This document shows, in pieces, positions 1 through 8,402 of a stretch of DNA of 25,400 bases; the first letter of the stretch is position 1, and the number at the start of each line of letters is the position of its first letter. The DNA lies in assembly GCA_937892225.1 (NCBI GenBank), contig CALAUH010000059.1:1-25400 (forward strand), given 5' to 3'. The notes beneath the pieces were generated by a model, which saw only the letters and a list, made by a program, of their open reading frames with translations, made no database searches and was not told the DNA's origin. The position numbers were made by a program, and so were the translations under genes. This DNA is from an uncultured Treponema sp. GTDB lineage: Bacteria; Spirochaetota; Spirochaetia; Treponematales; Treponemataceae.

Positions 1-30
1 ACTCGCTGTATTTACTTCTTTTTCTGCCAT
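1..30 (-). CDS. Start of an unidentified gene, cut by the left edge
   Basis: Only the first ten codons are inside the window (MAEKEVNTAS, open to the edge). The ATG at 30 is preceded on the minus strand by GAGGT (37-41) with a 6-nt spacer, a normal ribosome binding site. The gap to the stop of the upstream regulator gene is 27 nt, so the two genes are probably co-transcribed. Ten residues are too few to name a product. Confidence 0.5.
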   Translation of the reverse strand, partial: MAEKEVNTAS

Positions 31-57
31 TTTTATACCTCAATTTATATTACTTTA

Positions 58-945
58 TTATTTTCGTATTTGTAACTCGTTCATTAATCTTATCACATAA
101 GTACGTTGTATTCCAAGTACCTTTGCAGTTTTTGTTTGATTCCATCCATTGGCCTGCAAAACAGCTTTGACAAAATCATGCTTAAAACTATCTACAGCAG
201 TTTTTAAAGTCTGTTCGGTATTCATAAAATCATTCTGTTCAAGATTTAAATCAGAACAATCAATTATTTTATTTGAACAAACAATAAAAGCATGTTGAAT
301 ACAATTTATAAGTTCATCAGCATTTCCACACCAAAAATTATTTTGTAATGCTTCAATTGCATTCTGAGTAAAACCAGAAAGTCTTAATCCAGACCCCCTG
401 TTAAATTTTTCAACATAATAGTTTGAAATAGGAATTATATCTTCTTTTCTATTTCTTAGCGGTATAAAATTCAGAACAATCGTTGAAATACTAAAAAATA
501 ATTCCTTATTTATCTTTTCTTTTAATGTTTCAGGTGATATTTGTGTTGAACTAATAATTTTAATATTCAACTGTTTTTGTTTAAAACTATTAATTAAATT
601 AAACAAAAGCTGCTGACATTCAAAATCTAAATCTTCAATAAAATTCACAAATAAAGTAATTCTTGTTTCCTTATTTTCTATAAAATAATATGAATTAAAA
701 ATTTCTTTAATAATCTGTGAATCAAAAGCTTTACAATTTATTTCAACAAAATTATGCAGATTTTTTTCTGTTGCCAAATGAACATTTTGTGAAAAAAGTT
801 TTTTTCCAGTTCCCTTCTCTCCAGCAAGTAAAATTGAAGCACAATCAGAAGATACTGAAGAAATTAAATTTCGCATTTCTCGTGCAAAATTACTTTCACC
901 AATGAAATTAGGAATTTTGTTGTTTTTATTTGTTAAAACTTCCAA
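58..945 (-). CDS. Degenerate NtrC-type AAA+ regulator with Fis-like helix-turn-helix
   Basis: This 295-residue protein resembles the AAA+ and DNA-binding parts of sigma54 activators but lacks their key parts. The Walker A motif is intact (GEKGTGKK, residues 42-49) and NCKAF (70-74) matches the usual NCAAL. Only about 25 residues separate that from the Walker B strand, so the segment with the GAFTGA sigma54-contact loop is missing. The Walker B position reads TLFVNFIE (97-104) where active enzymes have LFLDE. PLRNRKEDI and a WCGN-DEL box match family motifs, and the last ~35 residues form a Fis-type HTH (NQTKTAKVLGIQRTYV). There is no receiver domain. The start is a TTG with AAAAGG 6 nt upstream; the next ATG is at codon 24. 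I infer a DNA-binding regulator that does not remodel sigma54 holoenzyme. It lies 102 nt downstream of rpsA. Confidence 0.8.
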   Translation of the reverse strand: MEVLTNKNNKIPNFIGESNFAREMRNLISSVSSDCASILLAGEKGTGKKLFSQNVHLATEKNLHNFVEINCKAFDSQIIKEIFNSYYFIENKETRITLFVNFIEDLDFECQQLLFNLINSFKQKQLNIKIISSTQISPETLKEKINKELFFSISTIVLNFIPLRNRKEDIIPISNYYVEKFNRGSGLRLSGFTQNAIEALQNNFWCGNADELINCIQHAFIVCSNKIIDCSDLNLEQNDFMNTEQTLKTAVDSFKHDFVKAVLQANGWNQTKTAKVLGIQRTYVIRLMNELQIRK

Positions 946-971
946 ATATTACCTTTTGCTTTTTAATTGAC

Positions 972-1006
972 AAAACGCATTACACGATAAACATGCAATG
1001 CGTTTT
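972..1006 (-). terminator. Perfect 10-bp inverted repeat after rpsA (weak terminator or operator)
   Basis: AAAACGCATT (972-981) and AATGCGTTTT (997-1006) are perfect inverted copies around a 15-nt loop. On the minus strand the right arm ends in four T residues followed by GTCAATTAAAA, so the T tract is poor. It sits in the 102-nt gap between rpsA and the regulator gene. It could be a leaky terminator, an attenuator or a binding site for the regulator downstream. Confidence 0.4.
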
Positions 1007-1047
1007 ACAAATATTTAATAATTTATAAGAATGTTTTCTTACAAATA

Positions 1048-2754
1048 TTAGTCATTTTTCTTTGATTCCATCATATCAGCTAAAGTAAATGGTTTATCTT
1101 CACCATCGCCTGTATACTGAGAGATTTCATCACGCTGCTGTTTTCTCTTTAATTCACGAACAGAGAAAGCAACTTTTTCTTTGTCAGTGTTTACATCAAC
1201 AACGAATACGCTGATTTTATCACCAACTTTATATTTTGTTACTGCTTCTTCGTATGATACTTCTTTACTATCACTAAGATTAGCTTTATTGATAAGTCCT
1301 TCGATACCATTTGGAGCTTTTACGAATACACCGAATTCTGTAATAGAAGTAATTTCACCTTCCATTGTAGAACCAACTTTGTATTCATCTGCAAATGCTT
1401 TCCAAGGATTATCAGTAAGCTGTTTAATACCAACCTTAATTTTATGAGCTTCTATATCACATTCGATAATAACAGCTTCAATTTCCTGATCAGCAGCAAG
1501 TTCACTACCTGGATGTTTAATTTTCTTTGTCCAAGAAATATCTTCTGCATGTAAGAATGCATCAATTCCTTCTTCAAGAGTAATAAAAGCACCGATATTT
1601 GTTACTTTTGCAACTTTACCTTTTACCTTTGTTCCAATTGAATATTTTTCTGCAATTGAATCCCAAGGATTTTCTTTTGTCTGTTTAAGACCAAGTGAAA
1701 CACGACCAGCCTGAATATCATATCCAAGAATCATTGCTTCAACATCCTGTCCAACAGTTACCATATCACCTGGTTTATTAACTTTCTTTGTCCAAGAGAA
1801 TTCACTGATATGAACAAGACCTTCAATGCCTTTTTCAAGTTCAACGAATGCACCGAATTCAGTAAGTTTTGTAACTTTACCTTTTACGATATCATTTACA
1901 TGATATTTTTCTTCAAAGTGTACCCAAGGATCTTCAGAGAAATGTTTAAGAGAAAGATTGATTCTCTTATCTGAAGGATCAAGACGAATTACTTTAAGTT
2001 CAATTTCCTGACCTTTCTTTACAAAATCTTTTGGACGAGCAACATGTCCCCAGCTCATATCATTGATATGAAGAAGACCATCGAAACCACCAAGGTCGAT
2101 AAATGCACCAAAACTTGTAAAACTCTTTACAGTTCCCTTTACACTGTCACCAATCTGTGTTGATGCGAAGAATGCATCTCTTTTTTCATTGATTGTTTCT
2201 TCAAGATACTTTCTACGATTAACAACAGGGTTAAGTTTATTATCTGAATATAAACGTTCAATATAGAACTTTGATTTTGTTCCAACTAATGATTCAGGTT
2301 TTTCTACCTTTTCTGCATCAGCCTGACTAATTGGAAGGAAAGCCATACGGTCAATACCAAGATCTACTTCATAACCGCTTTTAACTATCTTAGCAATCTT
2401 TCCATCTACAGGAGTTTTTTCCTTGTAAGCCTGCTGAATTTCTTTCAAATAACGCTTTGAATCAGCCTTCTTTTTAGAAAGTACAGGACCATTTGCATTA
2501 TGGCCTGTTAACAACGCCTGAACCTTTTCCCCTTCTTTCGGCAGATCTTCTGCGAACTCCTCTACGGGGATTAAACCCTCTGACTTGTCTCCAATGTCTA
2601 CATAAACATAATCATTTGTAATCTGAACAACTGTTCCTTCTACAAGATTTCCAGCTTCTGGAGCATTGAATCCTTTCAGAGATTCCTCTAATTGTGTCTG
2701 GAATTCGCTCTTGGAGTTCTGAACTTCTTCCTTTTCCACTTCCATACCTTCCAT
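1048..2754 (-). CDS. rpsA: 30S ribosomal protein S1
   Basis: This 568-residue protein carries six S1 (OB-fold) RNA-binding domains at roughly 36-95, 115-182, 201-271, 286-358, 373-445 and 460-535. The central ones show the canonical core, for example GTVKSFTSFGAFIDL, GLLHI and the DPW linker repeated between domains. S1 docks on the 30S subunit and unfolds mRNA leaders for initiation. Length and six-domain layout match full-size Gram-negative-type S1. The first ATG is preceded by AAAGG at a plausible distance; a second ATG at codon 4 follows an internal GAAGGT but too closely to use it. cmk ends 15 nt upstream, so the two are one transcript. From memory, T. pallidum carries cmk and rpsA as one fused frame; here they are separate. 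Confidence 0.97.
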   Translation of the reverse strand: MEGMEVEKEEVQNSKSEFQTQLEESLKGFNAPEAGNLVEGTVVQITNDYVYVDIGDKSEGLIPVEEFAEDLPKEGEKVQALLTGHNANGPVLSKKKADSKRYLKEIQQAYKEKTPVDGKIAKIVKSGYEVDLGIDRMAFLPISQADAEKVEKPESLVGTKSKFYIERLYSDNKLNPVVNRRKYLEETINEKRDAFFASTQIGDSVKGTVKSFTSFGAFIDLGGFDGLLHINDMSWGHVARPKDFVKKGQEIELKVIRLDPSDKRINLSLKHFSEDPWVHFEEKYHVNDIVKGKVTKLTEFGAFVELEKGIEGLVHISEFSWTKKVNKPGDMVTVGQDVEAMILGYDIQAGRVSLGLKQTKENPWDSIAEKYSIGTKVKGKVAKVTNIGAFITLEEGIDAFLHAEDISWTKKIKHPGSELAADQEIEAVIIECDIEAHKIKVGIKQLTDNPWKAFADEYKVGSTMEGEITSITEFGVFVKAPNGIEGLINKANLSDSKEVSYEEAVTKYKVGDKISVFVVDVNTDKEKVAFSVRELKRKQQRDEISQYTGDGEDKPFTLADMMESKKND

Positions 2755-2769
2755 TCTAAAACCTTTATT

Positions 2770-3402
2770 TTATGAAATTTGTTTTTCTATTATCTCACAA
2801 ACATTGTCAATCGTCAAGTTAGAAGTATCAATATATAGTGCATCTTTTGCAATCTTTAACGATCCTTCTTTTTTATTTTTATCCATTTCATCACGTTTTT
2901 CTATTGACTCTTTTATTTCCTGCAAAGTCATATTACTAACGCCCTGATCAAATCTTCTTTTAGCACGAACTTCACTTGATGCATCAAGATAAATTTTATA
3001 TTCAGCATCAGGAAAGACAACAGTTGTCATATCACGACCTTCACAGACTATACTCAATGATTTTGTAATTTCACGCATTAAATCATTTACAAGATGACGG
3101 ATTGGAACTATTGCACTTACCTGAGAAGCATTTGCAGTTACACGATCATCATGTAAAGAATCAGTAACGTCTTTACCGTTTAAAATAAAATGACCTTCTT
3201 TTGTATATTCAATCTTCTGTTTTTTACAAAATTCTAAAGTCTTTTCTTCATCACTATAATCAATATTAGAATCCAAAACAGCAAGTGTTAATGTTCTATA
3301 AAATCCGCCGCTATTTAAAAAAGTAATATCAAGTTTTTCTGCAAGTAATTTTGCAATAGTACTTTTTCCAGTACCTGCTGGTCCATCAATTGCAATTATC
3401 AT
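2770..3402 (-). CDS. cmk: Cytidylate kinase (CMP/dCMP kinase)
   Basis: A 210-residue P-loop kinase that phosphorylates CMP and dCMP with ATP in the cytoplasm, feeding CTP and dCTP pools. The P-loop is GPAGTGKST (7-15). SGGFYRTL matches the family's SG-YR segment that follows the P-loop, and EGRDMTTVVFPDA matches the GRDIGTVVFP substrate segment, followed by YLDASSEVRAKRR, the lid arginine region. The length is slightly below the usual ~220-225 residues. It lies 16 nt after the pseudouridine synthase and 15 nt before rpsA, the order seen in many bacteria. Confidence 0.96.
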   Translation of the reverse strand: MIIAIDGPAGTGKSTIAKLLAEKLDITFLNSGGFYRTLTLAVLDSNIDYSDEEKTLEFCKKQKIEYTKEGHFILNGKDVTDSLHDDRVTANASQVSAIVPIRHLVNDLMREITKSLSIVCEGRDMTTVVFPDAEYKIYLDASSEVRAKRRFDQGVSNMTLQEIKESIEKRDEMDKNKKEGSLKIAKDALYIDTSNLTIDNVCEIIEKQIS

Positions 3403-3418
3403 AAATCCTCCATTCTGG

Positions 3419-4183
3419 TTAATTACACAAGTTTAACAAATCTTTTACTTCTTTATCTGTTAAATCTCTAAACTCGCCAGGCTTTAAATCATCTAAATTT
3501 ATATTTCCAATTCTAACTCGAACTAAAGATTTTGTACCGATGTTTACACTTTCAAGCATTTTTCTAATTTCACGATTTTTTCCTTCAATCAGAATAATTT
3601 TTAATTTTCGTTCTTTTAATTTTTTTACTGACAAAGGTTTATAAAAAACGCCTTCTATTCGAACTCCATGTTCAAGTTTTGATGGTAAATCATCTGGAAC
3701 ATTCTGACTTGTTTCTACGATATATTCTTTTTCAATCTGACTGGAAGGATGAGATAGTTTCAATGCAAAATCACCGTCATTCGTAAAAAGAATCATTCCT
3801 TTTGAATACATATCAAGACGGCCGACATTATATAAACGTTCTGAATATTTTTCTTTTAACAAATCTGCAGCAACCTGTCTTCCCTTTTCATCTGATGATG
3901 AACAGACAAAACCTGCAGGCTTATTTAACAAAACATATCTCTTTGTATTTTCAAGATGGATTTCTTTTCCATCTACAGTAACTTTATCTTTTAAAGAAAT
4001 TTTAGTTCCAAGTTCACTAACAGTTATACCATTAACCTGAACTCTTCCGTCCAGAATTATCTGTTCTGATGCACGGCGACTTGCAACTCCACAATGAGCA
4101 AGATATGCCTGCAATCGTATTTCTTCTTTTTCTGGTGATAGCAAATTATCGGGCAAGTTCAAATCTCTCCTGTTCATCTTCAT
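3419..4183 (-). CDS. rluB: rRNA pseudouridine synthase, RsuA/RluB family
   Basis: An S4 RNA-binding domain (about 22-70: RLQAYLAHCGVASRRASE) is followed by the pseudouridine synthase core. The catalytic aspartate lies in NVGRLDMYSKGM (D124). KRYVLLNKPAGF and EGKNREIRKMLE are further family motifs. RluB-type enzymes isomerise a uridine in 23S rRNA; the RluB rather than RluE/RsuA assignment rests on the scpA-scpB-rluB-cmk gene order. The start is uncertain. The ATG at 4183 gives a 38-nt overlap with scpB and has no Shine-Dalgarno sequence, while the in-frame TTG at 4156 (codon 10) has AGGAGAG (4165-4171) 8 nt upstream and leaves only an 11-nt overlap. The TTG is arguably the better start, and the S4 domain is intact either way. 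Confidence 0.93.
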   Translation of the reverse strand: MKMNRRDLNLPDNLLSPEKEEIRLQAYLAHCGVASRRASEQIILDGRVQVNGITVSELGTKISLKDKVTVDGKEIHLENTKRYVLLNKPAGFVCSSSDEKGRQVAADLLKEKYSERLYNVGRLDMYSKGMILFTNDGDFALKLSHPSSQIEKEYIVETSQNVPDDLPSKLEHGVRIEGVFYKPLSVKKLKERKLKIILIEGKNREIRKMLESVNIGTKSLVRVRIGNINLDDLKPGEFRDLTDKEVKDLLNLCN

Positions 4184-4685
4184 CGAGTTTTGGTAATTCA
4201 GAAATACTGTTCAAATGGAATAATTTCAAGAATTCTTTAGTTGTTCCAAACAAAGTTGGATGCCCCGGAACTTCTTTTTTGCCGACTTCTTTAATTAAAT
4301 TTCTATCAAAAAGCAAATGAATCATATTATCTACACTTACACCACGAATTGATTCAATTTCTGCTCGTGTAATCGGCTGTTTATATGCAATTATCGAAAG
4401 TGTTTCTAAAGCGGATTTAGATAAACGACCTTCTCGTTTATTACCATAAAACTCTTTTAATACTTCCCAATATTCTTTTTTTGGAACAAGACACCAGCCA
4501 CCTGTAATCATCTCTAGCTCAATTCCACTGTCTTCTGCAGAATATTTATTTTTAAGTTGTTCAATACATTTTTCAACAATATCTTCTGCCAATTGAGCTT
4601 TATTAGAAAGAACTTTTAATGTCAAAGGTTCACTTTCTAAAAATAAAATTGTTTCTACAAGAGCTGTTTCTTTCTTAAAATCCAT
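4146..4685 (-). CDS. scpB: Segregation and condensation protein B
   Basis: A 179-residue winged-helix kleisin-interacting protein, the ScpB subunit that binds ScpA in the SMC-ScpAB condensin. The family block LSKSALETLSIIAYKQPITRAEIESIRGV and the later GHPTLFGTTKEFLKLFHL stretch are clear. The C-terminus overlaps the start region of the pseudouridine synthase, and scpA ends 20 nt upstream. A possible weak AGGA ribosome binding site lies about 11 nt before the ATG. I see no smc gene in this window. Confidence 0.96.
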   Translation of the reverse strand: MDFKKETALVETILFLESEPLTLKVLSNKAQLAEDIVEKCIEQLKNKYSAEDSGIELEMITGGWCLVPKKEYWEVLKEFYGNKREGRLSKSALETLSIIAYKQPITRAEIESIRGVSVDNMIHLLFDRNLIKEVGKKEVPGHPTLFGTTKEFLKLFHLNSISELPKLDEDEQERFELAR

Positions 4686-4705
4686 ATTTTAAAATATCCT
4701 ATAAA

Positions 4706-5503
4706 TTAATTAGTAGTCAATTCTTCTTCTGTTGGGACATAACCATTATTTTCTTTTTTTGCACATATCTTTATATCACCAAAAAGTTTATTTTGAAAGA
4801 TACTAATCATCTTAAATTTAACAGCTTCAAGTATTGCCATAAAAGCACAGATAACATCCATTTCGTTTCCTGGACGTGTAAGCAAATCTGTAAACATACA
4901 TTCATTTTTTTCTTCAAGAATTTCGTTCATTAAAGTAATTTTTTCATTTACAGATATTTCTTCATACATATTCAAAATTTTTTCATTTGAATATTGATTC
5001 ATCATCTGCTTAAAAATTGACTGCATCTGCTGCAACAATTCCCAGGTATCTACTTCTTCCCACATTTCTTCAGAATCATCAAAAGGTAAAACACGCTGAA
5101 TCTTTTTTCTTTCAAAAGACCATTCTGAATCATCTTCCTGTTCTTCCATCAATGAAGAAAGTTTCTTAAATTTCTGATATTCAATTAACTTATCTACTAA
5201 TTCCTGTCTTGGATCTTCTTCATCATCATCTTCAGTACTAAATTCAACAGGAAGAAGCATTTTACTTTTCATATGAATTAATTTTGCAGCCCAAATATAA
5301 AATTCAGACAAATCACCCAAGTCTGTCTGTACTGCATAATCTAGATAATCAAGATACTGTTCTGTAATTTGTGCAATCGGAATATCATAAATATTTACTT
5401 TACTTTCTCGAATTAAATTCCAAAGTAAATCAAGAGGGCCTTCAAATTCACCTGCTTTATAAGCCTTTTTTTCCTTTGTAATAACAGTTGTACTTTGTTC
5501 CAT
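4706..5503 (-). CDS. scpA: Segregation and condensation protein A (kleisin)
   Basis: A 265-residue kleisin that bridges the SMC heads. The N-terminus carries the diagnostic EFEGPLDLLWNLIRESKVNIYDIPIAQITEQYLDYL block, here from about residue 18. A long acidic linker (EDDDEEDP at about 115) is followed by the C-terminal winged helix, where FMAILEAVKFKMISIFQ is the SMC-contact region. The start ATG has GAAGG upstream. It lies 28 nt after folK and 20 nt before scpB, so it is co-transcribed with its partner. Confidence 0.96.
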   Translation of the reverse strand: MEQSTTVITKEKKAYKAGEFEGPLDLLWNLIRESKVNIYDIPIAQITEQYLDYLDYAVQTDLGDLSEFYIWAAKLIHMKSKMLLPVEFSTEDDDEEDPRQELVDKLIEYQKFKKLSSLMEEQEDDSEWSFERKKIQRVLPFDDSEEMWEEVDTWELLQQMQSIFKQMMNQYSNEKILNMYEEISVNEKITLMNEILEEKNECMFTDLLTRPGNEMDVICAFMAILEAVKFKMISIFQNKLFGDIKICAKKENNGYVPTEEELTTN

Positions 5504-5531
5504 AAAATTACCTTCTTTTACTTAAATCAAA

Positions 5532-6074
5532 TTAATTTAAGCATTTCTTACAAAATTTTTTTGAAGAAATTATTTTTTTTATTCCAGATTTATCAAGTTT
5601 AGTTAATTGTTTTAAATATCCACTAAACTTATCTCTAAGAATAACATCGGCAGTTTTTTTTAAAACTTCAGTACCAGGTATTAATACAAACGCTCTTTCT
5701 TTTAATCTTATATGCGGGATTTGTAAATCTTCTGTATTTATCTGTTCATCACCATAAATTTCAATATCAATATCAAGACTTCTTTGACCAAAACGAATTT
5801 CTTTACTTCGGTCACGTCCGTATTTTGCTTCAATTTCATGGATTTTTTCAAGAAGATTTTGGGGAGTAATTTCATCAGCTATAAAACCATAAACTACCAT
5901 GTTATAAAAATCATTCTGATCTTCAACATACATCGGCTTAGTTTTATAAACTGATGAAAATATAGGATTCTGTAAAAAGGTGACTAAATCACGGCACGCA
6001 TTCATTAATATTGTTAATGAATCCATACCGTGAAAATCATTATTAGATCCAAGTCCTAACAGAATACGCTTCAT
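5532..6074 (-). CDS. folK: 2-amino-4-hydroxy-6-hydroxymethyldihydropteridine pyrophosphokinase
   Basis: A 180-residue HPPK enzyme of folate synthesis, which transfers pyrophosphate from ATP to hydroxymethyl-dihydropterin. The N-terminal LLGLGSN is the usual HPPK start. The signature RFGQRSLDIDIEIYG (94-108) contains the two Mg-binding aspartates D101 and D103, and IPHIRLKERAFVLIPG is the second hallmark. A lysine- and cysteine-rich tail (residues ~160-180) extends past the usual end. No folP or folB is adjacent; the gene sits alone between recA and scpA with gaps of 25 and 28 nt. Confidence 0.94.
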   Translation of the reverse strand: MKRILLGLGSNNDFHGMDSLTILMNACRDLVTFLQNPIFSSVYKTKPMYVEDQNDFYNMVVYGFIADEITPQNLLEKIHEIEAKYGRDRSKEIRFGQRSLDIDIEIYGDEQINTEDLQIPHIRLKERAFVLIPGTEVLKKTADVILRDKFSGYLKQLTKLDKSGIKKIISSKKFCKKCLN

Positions 6075-6099
6075 TTCAAATATAACCTTTCAGTTTATT

Positions 6100-7218
6100 T
6101 TAAAACAAATCATTTGAAGCAGGTTTTACTTCTTTTTTCCCTTCAGGAGTAATTCCTACAGCTGTATTATCTGCAGTTTTTGTCTTAATTACCTGACCAG
6201 GAAAAACTTCAGTTCGTAACTTAGTTTCAATTTCTTTAGCGAGTTCTGGATTAGCTTCAATAAATGCAACAGCATTTTCTTTACCTTGACCAATTTTTGT
6301 TTCACCCATTGTATACCAGGCACCACGCTTATCGATAATTTCATGTTTTACAGCTGAATCAATCAAACTTGCAGCAGATGAAATTCCTTTTCCAAAATAA
6401 ATATCAAGTTCACATTTTCTAAAAGGAGGTGCAACTTTGTTTTTTACGACCTTAACTCTAACTCTGTTTCCAAGTGCTTCTTCTTCACCCTTACCTTCAA
6501 TTGTTTCAACCCTTCGGATTTCAAGACGCACCGAAGAATAGAATTTCAAAGCCTGTCCACCAGTTGTAGTTTCAGGATTACCAAACATTACACCAATCTT
6601 CATACGAATCTGGTTAATAAAAATAACAATACAATTTGATTTGCCAATAATAGCAGTAAGTTTTCTCAAAGCCTGACTCATCAATCTTGCCTGCATACCC
6701 ATTACAGCATCACCCATTTCTCCTTCAATTTCTTTTTGAGGAGTCAAAGCTGCAACTGAATCGACAACAACGATATCAACTGCACCACTTCTTACAAGAT
6801 TTTCTGTAATCTCAAGAGCCTGCTCACCAGTATCTGGTTGAGAAACCCACAGTTCATCAATATTTACACCAAGATTTTTAGCATAAGTAGGATCCAAAGC
6901 ATGTTCTGCATCAACAAAAGCAGCAATACCACCCAATTTCTGAGCTTCTGCAATTGCATGTAAAGCAAGTGTTGTTTTACCAGAACTTTCAGGACCATAC
7001 ATTTCTATTACACGTCCACGAGGATATCCTCCGATTCCTAAAGCTTCATCAAGAAGCAAAGAACCAGATGGAATAACATCAATAGAAGACGCATCAGTTT
7101 TATCACCGAGCTTCATCAAAGCTCCCTGACCAAACTGCTTTTCAATTTGAAGCCTTGCAGCTTCCAAAGCTTTTAATTTTTCCGAAGTATCCATCGGATT
7201 AGAATTAATAATTGACAT
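6100..7218 (-). CDS. recA: Recombinase RecA
   Basis: A 372-residue RecA that forms filaments on single-stranded DNA and drives strand exchange. Visible features are Walker A GPESSGKTT (75-83), the VDAEHALDP segment, the Walker B-like VDIVVVDSVAAL, the L1/L2 DNA-binding loops (EGEMGDAVMG and FGNPETTTGG) and NQIRMKIGVMFG. The length is close to the usual ~350 with a variable tail. The start has a strong ribosome binding region (GGGAGGAAGGTGG, 7225-7237). I see no LexA-type SOS box in the 80-nt upstream gap. A 16-bp AT-only palindrome (7283-7298) lies just after the upstream gene's stop; its role is unclear. Confidence 0.98.
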   Translation of the reverse strand: MSIINSNPMDTSEKLKALEAARLQIEKQFGQGALMKLGDKTDASSIDVIPSGSLLLDEALGIGGYPRGRVIEMYGPESSGKTTLALHAIAEAQKLGGIAAFVDAEHALDPTYAKNLGVNIDELWVSQPDTGEQALEITENLVRSGAVDIVVVDSVAALTPQKEIEGEMGDAVMGMQARLMSQALRKLTAIIGKSNCIVIFINQIRMKIGVMFGNPETTTGGQALKFYSSVRLEIRRVETIEGKGEEEALGNRVRVKVVKNKVAPPFRKCELDIYFGKGISSAASLIDSAVKHEIIDKRGAWYTMGETKIGQGKENAVAFIEANPELAKEIETKLRTEVFPGQVIKTKTADNTAVGITPEGKKEVKPASNDLF

Positions 7219-7298
7219 CTTTAGCCACCTTCCTCCCTATATGTAATATGGCATAAAAATTATTTTTCAGACCATTTTTTACAAAAATAATTATTTTT

Positions 7299-8399
7299 TT
7301 ACATCAAGCCGTTTTTTACACCCTGATAAACAGCCATTCCGCGTATATATACTTTATTATTTTCCTGCATAATTTTTCCTAAGATTTTTACAGGTTTATC
7401 CGTTTCAATTCCAGGATTATTATCAAATTTTACATTTACTATTCCGGTAATTTTTTCTCCAGTTTCATAACCAACAAGTAAACGGCATGTATAAGTTCCA
7501 TCAGCATTAATTATGGCATCTGAAATTTTTCCACCCCATGAAACCCAGCAATCAAGATATAAAATCGGATCTTCATCAACCTGTTCATATGTAGGATTAT
7601 CCGACAAAGTATCAAATGATGGAACTTCTAATAATCCCATTATTGTTTTTGCTTTCTGTTTAATTGATAATGCTGCATTTGAATTCAAAAGTCTATTTAT
7701 TTCAACCTGTGCGGCATTATCTCTGTGCGACTGGAAATACATCTGTGCATTTTCATAAGAATCTTTTATCTGCTTGCTTGAAAGAATATATCTTACTGTC
7801 TGTGTAGATAAATCTGTTTCCTGTGGTTTTGATTTTTCATCACTTGTTAAGGCTAACTGAGACAAATCTTTTCTTGCACCTTCCTGATAATCTTTTACAG
7901 GAACAAATTTAACAATCAACAATGCACCTAAAATCAATGCTGCAGCAGGAATTACAAAACTTGCTATTCTGTCTGGATTTGCTCCTAAAGGCGGATAAAA
8001 CTGTTCAATTCTACCAGTATCTACCCAGCGGCAGATTGTATCATAATCACCACGGGTTCTAATAAATTCCAATGCGTCATTTGCAATATGATTTCCAGGT
8101 TCGTTATCTTTTACTTCCATGTAATACTGTAAAGCGCGGTCTGTATCACCACGTCTTAAATAAATAGCAGCCTGACCAAGAAGTAATCTTGTATCTGTGA
8201 CTTTAATTTTTCTTGCCTGTGAAAAATATGTTACAGCAGCACCAAAATCACCGACATAAAGACATGCAATTCCAAATGTCAGAAAATATTCAAAATTATC
8301 TTCATAAACTTCTGTTTTTCCTTCAAGAAGTTTTATTGCTGTTGCAAAATTTCGTCTTCGCATATATTTCCATGCAAGACTGATTACATCAATTGCCAT
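7299..8399 (-). CDS. TPR protein with one membrane span and a C-terminal OB-like domain
   Basis: A 366-residue protein I cannot name. Residues ~1-130 are helical TPR-like repeats (for example YLRRGDTDRALQYYMEVKDNEPGN). One hydrophobic segment at ~146-166 (ASFVIPAAALILGALLIVKF) is a transmembrane helix. No signal peptide precedes the TPRs, so they are most likely cytoplasmic with the rest outside. The last ~90 residues are beta-rich with a small-barrel (OB or SH3-like) look (CWVSWGGKISDAI, VKILGKIMQENNKVYIRG). The start is 3 nt after the stop of the upstream gene, implying translational coupling. It lies 80 nt before recA but shares no obvious function with it. Confidence 0.75.
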   Translation of the reverse strand: MAIDVISLAWKYMRRRNFATAIKLLEGKTEVYEDNFEYFLTFGIACLYVGDFGAAVTYFSQARKIKVTDTRLLLGQAAIYLRRGDTDRALQYYMEVKDNEPGNHIANDALEFIRTRGDYDTICRWVDTGRIEQFYPPLGANPDRIASFVIPAAALILGALLIVKFVPVKDYQEGARKDLSQLALTSDEKSKPQETDLSTQTVRYILSSKQIKDSYENAQMYFQSHRDNAAQVEINRLLNSNAALSIKQKAKTIMGLLEVPSFDTLSDNPTYEQVDEDPILYLDCWVSWGGKISDAIINADGTYTCRLLVGYETGEKITGIVNVKFDNNPGIETDKPVKILGKIMQENNKVYIRGMAVYQGVKNGLM

Positions 8400-8402
8400 A
8401 AT

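Noticed and set aside
7283..7298. 16-bp palindrome AAAAATAATTATTTTT before recA
   Set aside because: It is made only of A and T in an AT-rich gap, so chance is likely, and it does not resemble a known SOS box. It may at most be a weak terminator for the upstream gene.
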